Positions 24,431 through 34,800 of a stretch of DNA of 64,000 nt are shown piece by piece. Where the stretch lies: contig CM055104.1 in the NCBI GenBank assembly GCA_029204225.1, positions 52,694,294-52,758,293 on the forward strand, read 5' to 3'. The notes under the pieces are model-generated. The model saw only the letters and a list, made by a program, of their open reading frames with translations. It was not told the origin of the DNA and ran no database searches. This stretch comes from Diphasiastrum complanatum (lineage: Eukaryota; Streptophyta; Lycopodiopsida; Lycopodiales; Lycopodiaceae). The translations under genes were made by a program, and so were the position numbers. Each line of letters begins with the position of its first letter. The stretch's first letter is position 1.

Positions 24431-25202
24431 TATTTATCTATGGTTATTAACAATTATCAAGATCATAGGAGATCTATCTTAAGCAATGTGTGATAGGACA
24501 ATCCATGCGAGGCTAGATACATATCTTGTCTCAAAGGTAATATATGTTTTCAACTTGAAAGAAGCACAACCCTAAACCATCTCAGTTTCTAGATGTGTGA
24601 TAGTGAGTGATTAGGAACCGTGTATTTCAAGTATCCTAGCGACTGTGGTCCTATGTGGATATGCCAGTAGGTTGAGATTTTAGCTCTAAATGGTATATTT
24701 CAACCATATCAAATATAGACCTATCTCTTGTATTTCAAGGAGATAGGGTGAAATTGCCACATAGCATAAAAAGACATATATACATTTCAAACTTCACACC
24801 TCAATGACTATGATGATTCACTAAGTATGAAAATGAGTCTTTTATGTAACATTTAGAAAAGAAATACTCTTAATCCACTTCAACATATCAAAATGCTCAA
24901 TTCTTATCCCAACTCTTAAAATAGCTTTCAAGAAAAATGACACGACAATTCCCTCTAGCACATCATGGAACTTAGACAACATACATGAAAGGATGATACC
25001 TGAAATTTGTTAATGATCTCCACTCCAATTGACCTGCTAAGAAATTTGAGACCGGAGGAGAGACACTTCAACTCTTGCCTCTTCAAACAACTGTTTTAAT
25101 CCTAGCGCCTTTGAAGCTTCAATTTATTGAGGCTGTCCTGAATATGATAGACATAGATTCATGCATCAAGGATTATCAGCCAGATCCTGATTAATACCAA
25201 CA
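24431..25202 (+). other. AT-rich interval, probably a copia 5' LTR at its right end
   Basis: There is no coding content. The right edge ends ...CCAACA immediately before the primer-binding site at 25203, as expected for a plus-strand LTR end. The left end of the LTR was not found and no second copy lies in the window. Confidence 0.4.
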
Positions 25203-25214
25203 TGGTATCAAAGC
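25203..25214 (+). promoter_or_regulatory. copia primer-binding site
   Basis: TGGTATCAAAGC differs by one base from the TGGTATCAGAGC complement of plant initiator Met-tRNA and precedes a copia gag by about 140 bp. Confidence 0.7.
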
Positions 25215-25349
25215 ATATATTTCTCTAATATTTAAGTTGTCGTAGAGCATATAGTATCAAAACATTCTTACTTTGATATAGTGTAGACACTAGCTAAATT
25301 CTTTTAAGTTTGTACAATCTACTATTTACATACATTTGTCTTAAACTTC

Positions 25350-25815
25350 CTAATGGATTCGCATTCGAAGTCTAGTCTAATGGTAGACAAGCTTGATGGT
25401 ACAAATTACCATTTATAGAAATTAAAGATGAAGGTCATGTTGATGGCCAAAGAAATATGGGAAATAGTCATTGGTATTGAAGTACTTCTTAGTGTCGATG
25501 AGTAGGCCATTTCCAAGGGAAAGCTCATGATGGTAAGGCATTTGCCATAATCACCCTTAATATTTTCAACACACAAATTGGCCATATCAGACAAGCCCAG
25601 TCTTCAAGGAACCATGGGATATATTGAGTATCCTTTACGAAGTGAGAGATGTCACGTCAAATTTGCATATTAGGAGAAAGTTCTTTTTAGTTAAAATGTC
25701 AGAAGATGATTCTGTTCAGAATCACATAAATCAATTTAAGAATCTGTTAGAGTAGATGGCATCAATAGGTTCAGTGATCAAAGATTCAGATGTAGTCATG
25801 ACCTTACTAAATATT
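25350..25815 (+). pseudogene. copia gag relic
   Basis: The plus frame begins MDSHSKSSLMVDKLDGTNYH, then a TAG (25416-25418) where copia Gag has the conserved Trp, then KLKMKVMLMAKEIWEIV. After a frameshift, RRKFFLVKMSEDDSVQNHI and NQFKNLLE are followed by TAG (25753-25755), where the family has Gln, then MASIGSVIKDSDVVMTLL. This is the UBN2-type copia Gag. It stops abruptly at about 25815, where the sequence changes to a gypsy integrase end. Preceded by a primer-binding site at 25203. Confidence 0.8.
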
Positions 25816-25879
25816 TGGGCTTGGAACCTTTTTGAATTTCAGCCGGCCATGTCAAGAGAAAGTACTGTATTTCCTAAGC

Positions 25880-26150
25880 ATAGCATCGTTATCAGACCTC
25901 AGTTGATCGTCACCATCGCCATGTTGAGTTTCAGCTTGGAGATATGGTTTATCTATGCCTACGGTTTGCACGTCATCATTTTGTCCAGGGCATGCTTCTA
26001 CCGAGAAGCTTGCACCACGTTATTATGGGCCTTATCACATTTTGGAGGTTCTTAGTCCAGTTACATATCGCTTACAGCTTCTTGCTTCCACATGCGCCTG
26101 TGATGTATTCCATGTCAGTTTATTACGTGCTGCTATTGAGAATGATGCTC
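25880..26150 (+). pseudogene. Ty3/gypsy chromovirus integrase C-terminal fragment
   Basis: In one frame HRHHRHVEFQLGDMVYL-like residues start the piece; after a frameshift the text reads HASTEKLAPRYYGPYHILEV then SPVTYRLQL and DVFHVSLLRAAI. This is the GPY/F module of chromovirus integrases (usually KL.PRYYGP(Y/F).I). It directly follows the copia gag relic, so two different retroelement orders are joined here. No chromodomain was seen after it. Confidence 0.7.
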
Positions 26151-26400
26151 CTTGTAAAAAGTGGTGCAGAGGAAAAGGCTCTGATACCAAGTTACGAATG
26201 AAGCCACAATTGATCAGCACTGGTAGTAGGGCGCTGGCCAGCCTCTACCAAATCTGGAAAAACGATGGAAATTTGATGAAAAAATTGACGAAAGTGATGG
26301 GTTAGTAGGGTGCTGGACAGCCTCTACTAAATCTGAAAAAGTGGTGCAAAGGAAAGTGCTCTGCTACCAAGTTACGAATGAAGCCACAATTGATCTAGAG
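26150..26400. repeat. Duplicated block containing a copia primer-binding site (minus)
   Basis: AAAAAGTGGTGCAGAGGAAA and the sequence after it, through GAAGCCACAATTGATC, recur about 188 bp to the right. The first copy contains GCTCTGATACCA (26178-26189), the reverse complement of the initiator-tRNA primer-binding site, so a minus-strand copia LTR should lie to the right. The second copy has a damaged version (GCTCTGCTACCA). Between them is a second short duplication, GTAGGGYGCTGGMCAGCCTC. Confidence 0.65.
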
Positions 26401-27327
26401 CTAAGCTATGAAAGCATCACATAAGCAAGACTTAACCCTAGAAAGTAGGAAAGAGAGATTAATGAGACTAAAGAGAGAGATCAATATCATCAGCTGAGTA
26501 ACAAATGACACAGATTCCCTACTTATAGCCTAGAGGAAGTCCTAAAAGGAAGCTTCTAGTGGTTAGGGCCCAACTGGGAGGGATAATAGTGCGCCCTCCA
26601 AGAAGGGCCCCACTCTCCAATAATATGTCCAAATGTCCAAATAATGAATAATAATGCCCAAGGCCAACGATATAGTCTAAGTGTCATTAATGAATAGAAA
26701 AGGGCCCAAGGCCTGCTTATGCATAAAGTAAAGTAAATGTAAATGGACATGGCGAATGTAATGAGGCAAGTCCATAACTTCAACTATTGCATTATCATGA
26801 TTGGGCATGTTCTTGCGAAGCTGTATGGTACCATCCTTCAGTCTGCAGTGAGCTTAGAGGCAGAGTTCAGGAGATTGCATAAGCTGTTGGATTTCTATCC
26901 CTCTTCTCTGTCTCCCTAAATCCAATCTTTAATCTAGACCCCTTCAATTGCAGTACAATCGACAAGTCATCGAACAACGGCAGGCCATCAAACAGTCGGA
27001 CAGAGTCTTAGAACCTTTACGGGCTTTCACAATGACTTCTTCTTCTTACGATTATCAGTCTTCGACGGCCCACTTACAACTTCTCGTGAAGTCTTCCTAT
27101 GAAGTCTTACAAGTACTTACAACTATCGGCCAGTTGTGACTACGACGTTTAACCACTTGGTATTCGGACATGTACTTCAACATGAAGACCTAGTGCATTG
27201 TCAACCAGTTCTTGACCTAACAAGGCACTTCAAGCAAGGGCATTGAACTCTACAAGGTCTATCGTGCGCCATCAGACAACGATTGATCCAATGACTTGTA
27301 AATTGATTTCCAACAACTCCTATATCT
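26401..27327. other. Probable LTR remnant; no gene
   Basis: No coding sequence is recognised. Position, just outside a minus-oriented primer-binding site, suggests copia LTR material in the left part. Nothing further can be supported. Confidence 0.35.
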
Positions 27328-27347
27328 ATATATATATATATATATAT

Positions 27348-27541
27348 CATAGTGCCCTGTGGTACCGCTGTTATGGTATCGTCGATACCATAACAGTGGT
27401 ACCGCCGGTACGGTACCGCCCTGGGAACCGCGTTACCATAATAAAAAAAAAAAATTTAATTTTTTTTTCCGTGTTATTTTCGTAAAAAAAAAAAAAAAAA
27501 ATTTGGTACCTCGGGACCGGTACGGTACCGCGGGACCTATG
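27348..27541. mobile_element. Small foldback/MITE-like element next to a TA microsatellite
   Basis: The ends are imperfect inverted repeats: CATAGTGCCCTGTGGTACCG on the left and, on the reverse complement of the right end, CATAGGTCCCGCGGTACCGT. Inside is a 43-bp near-perfect hairpin (27361-27381 with 27383-27403, one mismatch) rich in GGTACC, then two poly-A/T blocks (27441-27470 and 27484-27503). It follows a (TA)n tract at 27327-27347. No protein is encoded. The class is unknown to me; a non-autonomous DNA transposon is an inference. Confidence 0.55.
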
Positions 27542-27747
27542 ACTTGAGGCCAGTGTCTTGATGGGACAAGTATGGAGGGTGCACCCCTAGGCTATAGTGC
27601 ATTGGGTTGAAAGTTCTCTCTCAAGATTGCACCACAACAGCTTGTGAGAGAAACTAGAGCATCTACTCCCTCATACACCAAGAAGAGAAATAGGCTCTAC
27701 AAAGATCAGTTAGCAAGCTAGTGTATGTGCATTCAAACCTATAGCTT

Positions 27748-28270
27748 CTAGAGAAGCTCCAGCACCTGATTTACCCTCTCTGTTTGACCGTCCGTCTGTG
27801 GATGGTCGGTGGTACTCATATTAAGTTTAGTATGGAGATGATGGAATACTGCCCTCCAAAAATTTCCATTAAACTTATTGTCTCGGTCGCTGACTATGCC
27901 GGAAGGTAGACCGTACAATTTAAATAGCCCATGTACGAACAACCTCGCTAACTCTGGAGCTCTAACGGTTGTTTTGGTCGGAATAAAATGAGCCATTTTG
28001 GTCAGACGGTCAACTGTGACCCATATAGCGTCATTTCCCTTTTGGGTTTTAGGCAGGCCTACTATAAAATCCATGGAGATACTCTCCCATTTACCAGTTG
28101 GTATATCTAAGGGCTGTAACAACCCTCTTGCCTTTAAACGCTTTGCTTTATTTACTTGACATTTCTGGCAACTGGTTACATATTGTTGGATGTCCTTTTT
28201 TCATACTGGGTTAGAAAAATTGCCTACGAAGAAGCTCATAGGTCTTCTGTATGCCTGGGCCTATCTCACT
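27748..28270 (-). pseudogene. Chromovirus-type gypsy integrase fragment
   Basis: A 124-residue open piece (28122-27748) contains SISMDFIVGLP, then IVSDRDNKF and TDGQTERVNQ, giving all three DDE residues. It is preceded, in the same frame across a stop, by YVTSCQKCQVNKAKRLKARG and TYELLRRQFF, the zinc-binding region. The catalytic Glu is intact, in contrast to the gypsy 1 integrase. It breaks off at 27748, so neither RT nor the C-terminal module is attached. Confidence 0.85.
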
Positions 28271-28923
28271 TGCCTATGGAACTCGTCAGCTGCTCACCAA
28301 TCATACACATTACAGTTCTCTCCTTGAGCCATTTCAAGCATTAGTACTATTGGAAGAACCTGGTGATTGAAATGGAATCTCTAGCGAAGGTTGTGTCACT
28401 TTTATATAGCGAGTGGATAAAGCATCAGTAAGGCGCCATGATCTATCAACAGTGAGTTCGTGGACTTCAAAGTAACTACAATCTCCACAATGTTGTAATC
28501 TGATCAAGATGTCACCAGGATATACGTAAGGATATATCTTAGAAGAATAGAAATAATGGCTCATAGTTCCCCCTTGGATCACTTGACAAATATCACCAAA
28601 AGACGGTGTAAAATCGAGGTCCGTCATACAGACCTTTAATCTACTTTAGATAGCAAATCATAGTGGTACCTGAAATTTTCTCTAGTTGGTATGGTACTGA
28701 CTCCGTCTACATTTTCATCAGGGTTTTATCCTCTAGAATAGGATCAGAATTATGACATTTCTTGTTCTCCTCAGCTATGATGGGTAAAATACAAGACTCG
28801 ATCAATTCCATTATCTCCTCGAGTCTTGCTGTTCCCAAAAGAGATACTATACGTTGACGATACATGATTTTCAACCCGACTAACAGGACTATTCAAGAGA
28901 TGTATTAATATATGGGATGTCAG
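28271..28923. other. No recognisable gene
   Basis: A 97-residue minus frame (28334-28627) has no domain I recognise, and there is no evident link to the integrase fragment to the left. Confidence 0.4.
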
Positions 28924-29557
28924 TGTAAAACTTTGAGGCCTAAATTGGCAATTTTTGTACATAGTTTTGGATCTAACCTTTCACACGTGTGAAAGAGGGT
29001 TAGATACTTTTATTTTAGTATATATTTCATGTTGAAGAAGTCTCAAACTTCAGGATTTTCAAAATGACACCAAAATCATGTTATTTGGACATATAGGCCA
29101 AAATTGGCTATTTTAGGCTACCGGTGCCCTAAAATTGGGTCCTAAGTTCTAGAGAGAGGAGAGAGAGTTGTCTCTCTCACCTATATTAGGCTGAAATTCG
29201 TGGAGAACAGGTTGGAGAAACTTATTGTATTGTTGAGAGAGATCAATAGATCATTGTCACAGTTTCTTCCTCCATTGAGAGCATTGCTTTGTGTATTGTC
29301 TTCAAGCTTTTGTGTATGATCTTAAGAGGTTTCCAAAAGTGGTAGGCTGCTGTTGTAGGGCTGGTATGCTGCTGTTTTTGGCTGCCATCAGTACCTTTTA
29401 TTATTTTCTTTTGTCTCTTGAATGCTTTGTCAAGTTCATGTGTATCAAAGGTAGCATTAAGATGTTGTGCCATTTCTAGCTTTTGTAGCTTGTTGTGCAA
29501 AGATCTTAGCCAAGTATTTTGGGAGTTTGGATCCATTTAAGATCCACTTTTTTCACA
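28924..29557 (+). repeat. 5' LTR of gag-only copia 1
   Basis: 634 bp, from TGTAAAACTTTGAGGCC to ...TTTTTTCACA, directly followed by the primer-binding site at 29558-29569. It contains an imperfect palindrome CTTTCACACGTGTGAAAG and, in its middle, a short GA/TC-rich stretch (AGAGAGAGGAGAGAGAG) near 29150. Confidence 0.85.
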
Positions 29558-29569
29558 TGGTATCAGAGC
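29558..29569 (+). promoter_or_regulatory. Primer-binding site, exact initiator Met-tRNA match
   Basis: TGGTATCAGAGC abuts the CA end of the 5' LTR, the standard plant copia arrangement. Confidence 0.9.
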
Positions 29570-29849
29570 TAGTTGGCTGTTATTTTTAGTAAGATTTTAT
29601 TTATGGTGATATTTGGATGTTTGATCAAGTTCTAGCATGATTATGCATCGCACTGTTGATCAAATCCTACTAACCTTTGTTTTGTGAGTTGAAGTTGTGG
29701 ATCAAAAGCATAATTTAGGTCTATTCAAGATCAAAGGTTGAGAAGAAGCTATTTTGGATCAGATCATAACACCTAATCATTTGTTGATTGTGAGGCTTGT
29801 GCATATTCAATACTAACGATGTTCTGTTCAATGTATTGTTAACAATCTC

Positions 29850-29935
29850 CACTTATGTGGATGAACACGCTCCTTTGTGGATGAACACTCTCCTTAAGTG
29901 GATGAACCTTCTCCTTAAGTGGATGACAAATACTC
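29850..29935. repeat. Short 21-bp tandem repeat in the gag leader
   Basis: About four copies of a unit like CTCCTTAAGTGGATGAACACT lie in the untranslated leader of gag-only copia 1. The minus-strand frame through it (HPLKEKVHPLKESVHP) is a by-product. Confidence 0.75.
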
Positions 29936-30439
29936 TTTGAGTGATTTTGTATTTCTCCAAAAGGCTGAGCAAAGCTCCCACTTGGATGAAAGATCCCCTT
30001 TTGGGTGAACAGATTGTCAACAATCTTTTGCATAAATTTTGGTGTACTTTGTTGAGTATGTAAGTAACTCTCCTTATGTAATTTGATTGGAGCATTTGTT
30101 GGAAGGTTTTAACCATTATGCAAATGTGTTTTCAGGTTCTTAACAGGTTAAGGAACATTCTCATGGGAAGTGATCTTAGATCTACATCTAAACACCAAGA
30201 TTTGACAAGCTAGTGAAGCTAGTCTTGTGATTCACTAAGTGTGCTCTTTCATTCACCTCTAAAGCTTGTATTTATCATTTGCTAGAGTTTATAAACTTTT
30301 AGAAGTGTGGTTTACATGTGGTTTTACAGGTTGAATCAAATATCTTAGTGTGTTGATCATATGTTGATCAAGTTTGTTCAATTCTAGGTATTCTTGGTAG
30401 CCTAGTCTTGTGTATTTTCTAAGAATGCAAGTAACTCTT

Positions 30440-30920
30440 CACATACTTGAGTTGAATGAACTCATGGACATAGTTGCAGGAACTGAAGAGGTCTACCACC
30501 CATAGTTCAAGAGCAACAAAGGTTTGATAAGAAGGTCAAAAGGGCTCTTCATATCATTAAAATGAATGTTACCAATGAACTTCTCAAGGAAGTTGGTAAT
30601 AGTCAAAGTGCAAGTGAGGCATGTAATGCCTTGAAGAAGCTCTTTGAATCAAAGTCCACATCTAGGGTATTGACCCTAAGGAGACAAATATTTTCTAGTA
30701 GATAAAGAGAGGGTGAAAGTGCTCATGCATTTGTCTTGAGGGTTAAGTCCTTAAGTGATGATCTAGCATGCATTGATGAAAGCATAAAAGATGGTGAAAT
30801 AGTTCAGGTTATGTTGAATGGTTTGCTAGATGAACATGCTAACCTTGTGCAAAGTTTTGCCATTCAAAGAGTCTTGCCAAGTGTGGTTGACTTGCAAGAA
30901 ATCTTATTGGCTGGAGGCGG
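30440..30920 (+). pseudogene. gag of gag-only copia 1
   Basis: Broken frames give NELMDIVAG, then HIIKMNVTNELLKEVGNSQS, then STSRVLTLRRQIF. After a TAA (near 30703) comes GESAHAFVLRVKSLSDDLAC, then DGEIVQVMLNGLLDEHANLV and SFAIQRVLPSVVDLQEIL. It closely matches the gag of the 54.4-56.2 kb element, which has Gln where the TAA lies here. After LAGG (about 30915) similarity ends; no CCHC knuckle or protease follows. Confidence 0.85.
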
Positions 30921-31173
30921 CCGATATCGAAGGAGAGAAAGGAATGATCAGAGAGAGTGGTGGGAGATACATGAAAATACCATTCTATATAAAATTGATG
31001 TAAGAAATAGTGAAGCATCCTATTTGGACACTATTATCTATATCAATTATGTTGTACTTGATATTGTACATATTAGAACACTTGAGAAGAGATCTATTAT
31101 CATGATGGAGATCATTCTTAGGTTGGAGTAAAATAGTGTTGTAAAACTAGCAAGTTAAGTTGAAGAGGGGGAG

Positions 31174-31761
31174 TGAAAATTATCAACATTTCCTAGCTAG
31201 TTTGAGGCCTAAATTGGCAATTTTTGTACATAGTTTTGGATCTAACCTTTCACACGTGTGAAAGAGAGCTAGATACTTTTATTTTAGTATATATTTCATG
31301 TTGAAGAAGTCTCAAACTTCAGGACCTTTGAAATGACACTAAAATTATGTTATTTGGACATATAGGCCAAAATTGGCTATTTTAGGCTACTGGTGCCCTA
31401 AAATTGGGTCCTAAGTTCTAGAGAGAGGAGAGAGAATCATCTCTCTCACCTATATTAGGCTGAAATTCGTGGAGAATAGGTTGGAGAAACTTATTGTATT
31501 GTTGAGAGAGATCAATAGATCATTGTCACAGTTTCTTCCTCCATTGAGAGCATTGCTTTGTGTACTGTCTTCAAGCTTTTGTGTATGATCTTAAGAGGCT
31601 TTCAAAAGTGGTACGCTGCTGTTGTAGGGTTGGTATGTTGTTGTTTTTGGCTGCCATCAGTACCTTTTATTAGTTTTTTTTGTCTCTTGAATGCTTTGTC
31701 AAGTTCATGTGTATCAAAGGTAGCATTAGGATGCTTTGTCATTTCTAGCTTTTGTAGCTTG
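31174..31761 (+). repeat. 3' LTR of gag-only copia 1, truncated
   Basis: It starts TGAAAATTATC after the polypurine tract and follows the 5' LTR closely from GTTTGAGGCCTAAATTGGC to TTTGTAGCTTGT. The last part of the LTR (about 75 bp in the 5' copy) is missing because the LTR of the next, minus-strand element begins at 31760. Confidence 0.85.
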
Positions 31762-32052
31762 TCACCCTTCTTGCCCTAAAATGAAACCCTAGCCTAGATC
31801 CTAGAGTTATGCTTGGTAGGTAGCTAGTTGGTCAAATTTTCACCTTAAACTTAGGTGTAGATCCTATAAAGTAGGGATGACCACCAAATAGACATGACCA
31901 ACTCTCTTGACTTGACTTAACCTATATTAGGAGTGGGTTGCCACGTGGCATTTTGGCCATACATGTGTGGAATCCACTTATGTACAAAATTTATATTATA
32001 CTACATAGTTTTTGATCAAGCTAGATTTGCCAATTTTTGGCAATTCGTCACA
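31760..32052 (-). repeat. 3' LTR of gag-protease copia 2
   Basis: Read on the minus strand it runs from TGTGACGAATTGCC to ...GGGTGACA, TG...CA ends with partly matching termini. A purine tract precedes it. Inside lies ACATGTGTGG, a phrase shared in type with other LTRs here (ACACGTGTGA at 28981, CACACGTGTGG at 56929). Confidence 0.7.
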
Positions 32053-32688
32053 CTCCTCCTCAAATTTAGCTTGATCTATTTACAACTCTCTTGATAGATG
32101 AATGAAAGCTTTTAGAAGTCTCTAAAAAATCCAGCTACAAACAAGGAACTTTTGAGGCTCCAATAGAGAATGGTGTCCATAAGGATCTTTCACCACATCT
32201 TAAAGGATCCCTTACAAGATGTTCCACAAATGTGTCTATATACATGTAGCACACTTCAAAAACTATACGTCATGCCAAGACATGGATTCCAAGGCATTTT
32301 GTGCACTTGAAGATACATCAATAAAACTATTAAGTGCATACATAATGTTGTCAAAGACAACTTGCCTTGCTTGATCCATATGGTTTAGCCTTGATGGCTC
32401 CATCTTGATACTCAAGATTCTTCTTGGAGTCCTCGGGTCTTGAGCTTGATCCTCCACTTGACTTGACTCCAAAACATCAATGAATTGAATAAGGTGTTGA
32501 TCCAAAGGTGCTTCTTCAAGTTTACAAATCTTCTACTCTTGAAAGATCACATTTCCACCATTGACAAATTCTTTGGTTGAAAACAAGTAGATTCTACAAT
32601 CTCTACTTGAAGAGCAAAACACTACCATTATTCCTATCATTGAAATAGGATAATCTTTGGTCCTTACATTGAATTGATCATGCACAAA

Positions 32689-33870
32689 TTATGTGGACAC
32701 AAAGATTTCCAAAGCAAATGATGTTTCATCTTTTATGACTCTATTCAAACTATTACAAAAATAGTTATCCAATGAAATTGCTTTATCAATAACAAATGTA
32801 GATTTCAAAGCATCCCATTTCATTGTCTTGTCATACAAAGTAATAAACACCATGAATCTTAAAGGTAAGAAACAAGTCACCTCATGTCTACTACTACTTT
32901 CCAAAAAGTATTCAAAGATAGTAGACTGTTCAATGCTCACCACCCTTGCAAGATGCACACTTGAATGGACAATTTGCATGCACTTTGATGACTTGGCCAT
33001 TGTCATTAAGGACTCCTTTGGAACTCTCATGCTTTGAGGCTGATCCTCAAGATCTTCCTCCTTTTGATGCTCCTTCTCAATGCAAGCAAAATCACACTTT
33101 GCCAAGATCTCCTCTTGAGTGATCTCCTCCTTTGCCAAGCTCATTCTTTCAAAAGCAACACTAGCTTCTAACTTAAACAATCTTCCATGTTTAAATCCTT
33201 TTGCAATGCAAACATCATTCTTCAAGATGAAGCAAACACGATGCTTAAAGTGGACATCCAAACCACTTTCTAAGAGTAGACCAACACTAAGCATATTCTT
33301 GGTGATTGATGGTACATAAAAGACATTTTCTAGATCCATGCATTTTGAGGATTCTAGATACAAAGAGATGGTGCCAACACCATCTATCCTACACTCTTCA
33401 TCATTTGCAGTAAAGACAAACTTTTTAGCATCATTGAAAGAGTGTAAGGTTGAGAAAAAGTCCTTTTCACAAGACATGTGAGAGCTAGCCCCATTGTCGA
33501 TCCACCAATTGTCTCTTGAATTGCTATTGCTTGTTGGTGAGGATGTAGATGCCATCAAGAATACATCTACTTCATCCTCCTCCTCCTCCTTTGCAAGGTT
33601 TCCTTGTTTGTCCTCCTCCACTTGTGCTCTTAGACTCTTGTAGCATTCAGATGCATTATGCCCCTTCTTTCCACAAAAGAAGCATTTCTGCTTTGACTTG
33701 TCCTTTGAACTTGATGCATCATCCTCTTCTTTGGCCTCCTTTGTATGCTTCTTTTTTCCATTGGTCTTGTTTATGCCCTTGAATGAAAAATTGGCTTTCT
33801 CATCACCATCCTGCAATGACAAGGAACTCATCCTAGATTTTGCATGGAGCGTCCTACACTCTTCAGCCAC
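32689..33870 (-). CDS. copia 2 zinc knuckle and protease with unusual tail
   Basis: 393 residues. A Lys/Glu-rich N-terminal part leads to a CCHC knuckle (CFFCGKKGHNASEC, near residue 63), then the protease start WWIDNGASSHMS, with D-N-G in place of the typical D-S/T-G. GVGTISLYLES, LENVFYVPSITKNMLSVG and HGRLFKLEA complete the protease and the pre-integrase segment. Copia proteins normally continue into the integrase HHCC and DDE core; here the sequence runs instead into a Glu-rich tail of about 170 residues ending FALEIFVST, without those motifs. The frame overlaps the end of the gag frame (33863-34441) by 8 bp, implying a frameshift or slip between the two. Confidence 0.8.
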   Translation of the reverse strand: MAEECRTLHAKSRMSSLSLQDGDEKANFSFKGINKTNGKKKHTKEAKEEDDASSSKDKSKQKCFFCGKKGHNASECYKSLRAQVEEDKQGNLAKEEEEDEVDVFLMASTSSPTSNSNSRDNWWIDNGASSHMSCEKDFFSTLHSFNDAKKFVFTANDEECRIDGVGTISLYLESSKCMDLENVFYVPSITKNMLSVGLLLESGLDVHFKHRVCFILKNDVCIAKGFKHGRLFKLEASVAFERMSLAKEEITQEEILAKCDFACIEKEHQKEEDLEDQPQSMRVPKESLMTMAKSSKCMQIVHSSVHLARVVSIEQSTIFEYFLESSSRHEVTCFLPLRFMVFITLYDKTMKWDALKSTFVIDKAISLDNYFCNSLNRVIKDETSFALEIFVST

Positions 33871-34441
33871 TAATACACTGAAGTTTTTCTATAGTTGGCA
33901 AAGTGTCTTGGATGGCAAAACTTTGGACCAAATTTGCAAAGTCATCTCCTAGACCATCAAGGACAATTTGTACAAGCTCTCCATCATGAATCTTCTCTCC
34001 AATGGAAGCCAACTCCCTATTTAGAGACTTGATTCTGAGTACATAATCATGTGCACTCTCCTCATTTCTCCTCATGCTTTGCAAAATTTGATTTTTAAGC
34101 ATAAGAACTTTAGAAGTGTTGCTAGACTCATAGATTGATTTTAAAGACTCCCAAGCCTCTTTAGCACTAGTACAAGCTGATACTTCTCTCAACAAATCAT
34201 TGCTCACATTCATCTTCACACAATGAAGTGCAAGCCTAGATCTCTTCTTGTATCTAGCTAACTCCTGTGCACCTAGAGGTTCATCTTCATCTTCAATCAA
34301 GAACTCATAAAGGTCTTTGAGCACCAAGAATGACTCCATCCTAACCTTCCAAATAGCATAATTTGCAGAATTCAATCTCTCACTAGCTTCTAGAAGGTAT
34401 GCTCCAGCAGATCCCATCTTACTAGTGACTTCTACAAACAA
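33863..34441 (-). CDS. copia 2 Gag (UBN2-type)
   Basis: 192 residues. It shows RLNSANYAIWKVRMESFLV near residue 22, then LHCVKMNVSNDLLREVSACT, SAKEAWESLKSIYESSNTSK and RIKSLNRELASIGEKIHDGE. This is the copia Gag fold that packages the element's RNA. A homologous Gag with similar spacing lies at 55286-56189. No premature stop occurs in this piece, so it is the best-preserved Gag in the window. It continues in a different frame into the zinc knuckle and protease. Confidence 0.85.
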   Translation of the reverse strand: MFVEVTSKMGSAGAYLLEASERLNSANYAIWKVRMESFLVLKDLYEFLIEDEDEPLGAQELARYKKRSRLALHCVKMNVSNDLLREVSACTSAKEAWESLKSIYESSNTSKVLMLKNQILQSMRRNEESAHDYVLRIKSLNRELASIGEKIHDGELVQIVLDGLGDDFANLVQSFAIQDTLPTIEKLQCISG

Positions 34442-34462
34442 GAAATAGATTTCATTGACTTA

Positions 34463-34800
34463 AAACTCACAAAGGTCTTACACTTGCAGTGTTTCACTCA
34501 AATTTGATTTCTAATCCAACAAATGGACTTATAATCATAGTTCTATCACTCCTTCACAAAGCTGGAATGAAGATAAGATGAAGTGAAAACTACTTTCAAA
34601 CAAATCTTGCCAAAAAATAAATTTGATTGTCTCCAGAAACTCACTAAGGTCTCTCTCTCTTGTAGTTTTTCACTCAAATTAGATTTCTAATCCAACAAGT
34701 GGACTTATAATCTCAGTTATAGCACTCCCTCACAAAGTTGGAATGAAGATAAGATGATGTGAAATCTACTTACAATCAAATCTTGTCAATTTTGGCTATT
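34463..34800. repeat. Two-copy 176-bp tandem repeat upstream of copia 2 gag
   Basis: AAACTCACAAAGGTCT (34463) and AAACTCACTAAGGTCT (34639) begin two copies sharing TTTCTAATCCAACAA, TGGACTTATAATC and GGAATGAAGATAAGATGA. Both lie in what should be the leader between LTR and gag. 34801-35290 beyond it shows no recognisable feature. Confidence 0.85.

Larger units (their letters stand above)
28924..31761 (+). mobile_element. gag-only copia element 1 (TR-GAG type)
   Basis: Two direct LTRs (28924-29557 and 31174-31761) share long identical stretches such as AAATTGGGTCCTAAGTTCTA. A primer-binding site TGGTATCAGAGC follows the 5' LTR exactly, and a polypurine tract GAAGAGGGGGAG (31162-31173) precedes the 3' LTR. 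The internal part of about 1.6 kb holds a long leader and a broken gag only; protease, integrase, RT and RNase H are absent. The 3' LTR is cut short at 31761 by the LTR of the next element. Confidence 0.85.
31760..34800 (-). mobile_element. gag-protease copia element 2
   Basis: A minus-strand element: gag and protease (34441-32689), a further short frame (32505-32263), a polypurine tract (reverse complement of CTCCTCCTC, 32053-32061), and a 293-bp 3' LTR (32052-31760, TGTGACGAATTG ... GGGTGACA). Integrase, RT and RNase H are missing with no sign of their remnants. To the right of gag there is a two-copy 176-bp tandem repeat, but I did not find the 5' LTR or primer site. It lies at the truncated end of gag-only copia 1. 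Confidence 0.75.

Noticed and set aside
29243-29536. Minus-strand 97-residue protein
   Set aside because: It lies wholly in the 5' LTR and is partly repeated in the 3' LTR with breaks, so it is a chance frame.
29850-29935. CRISPR-like array
   Set aside because: Four adjacent 21-bp copies without unique spacers in a plant retroelement leader; this is a plain tandem repeat.
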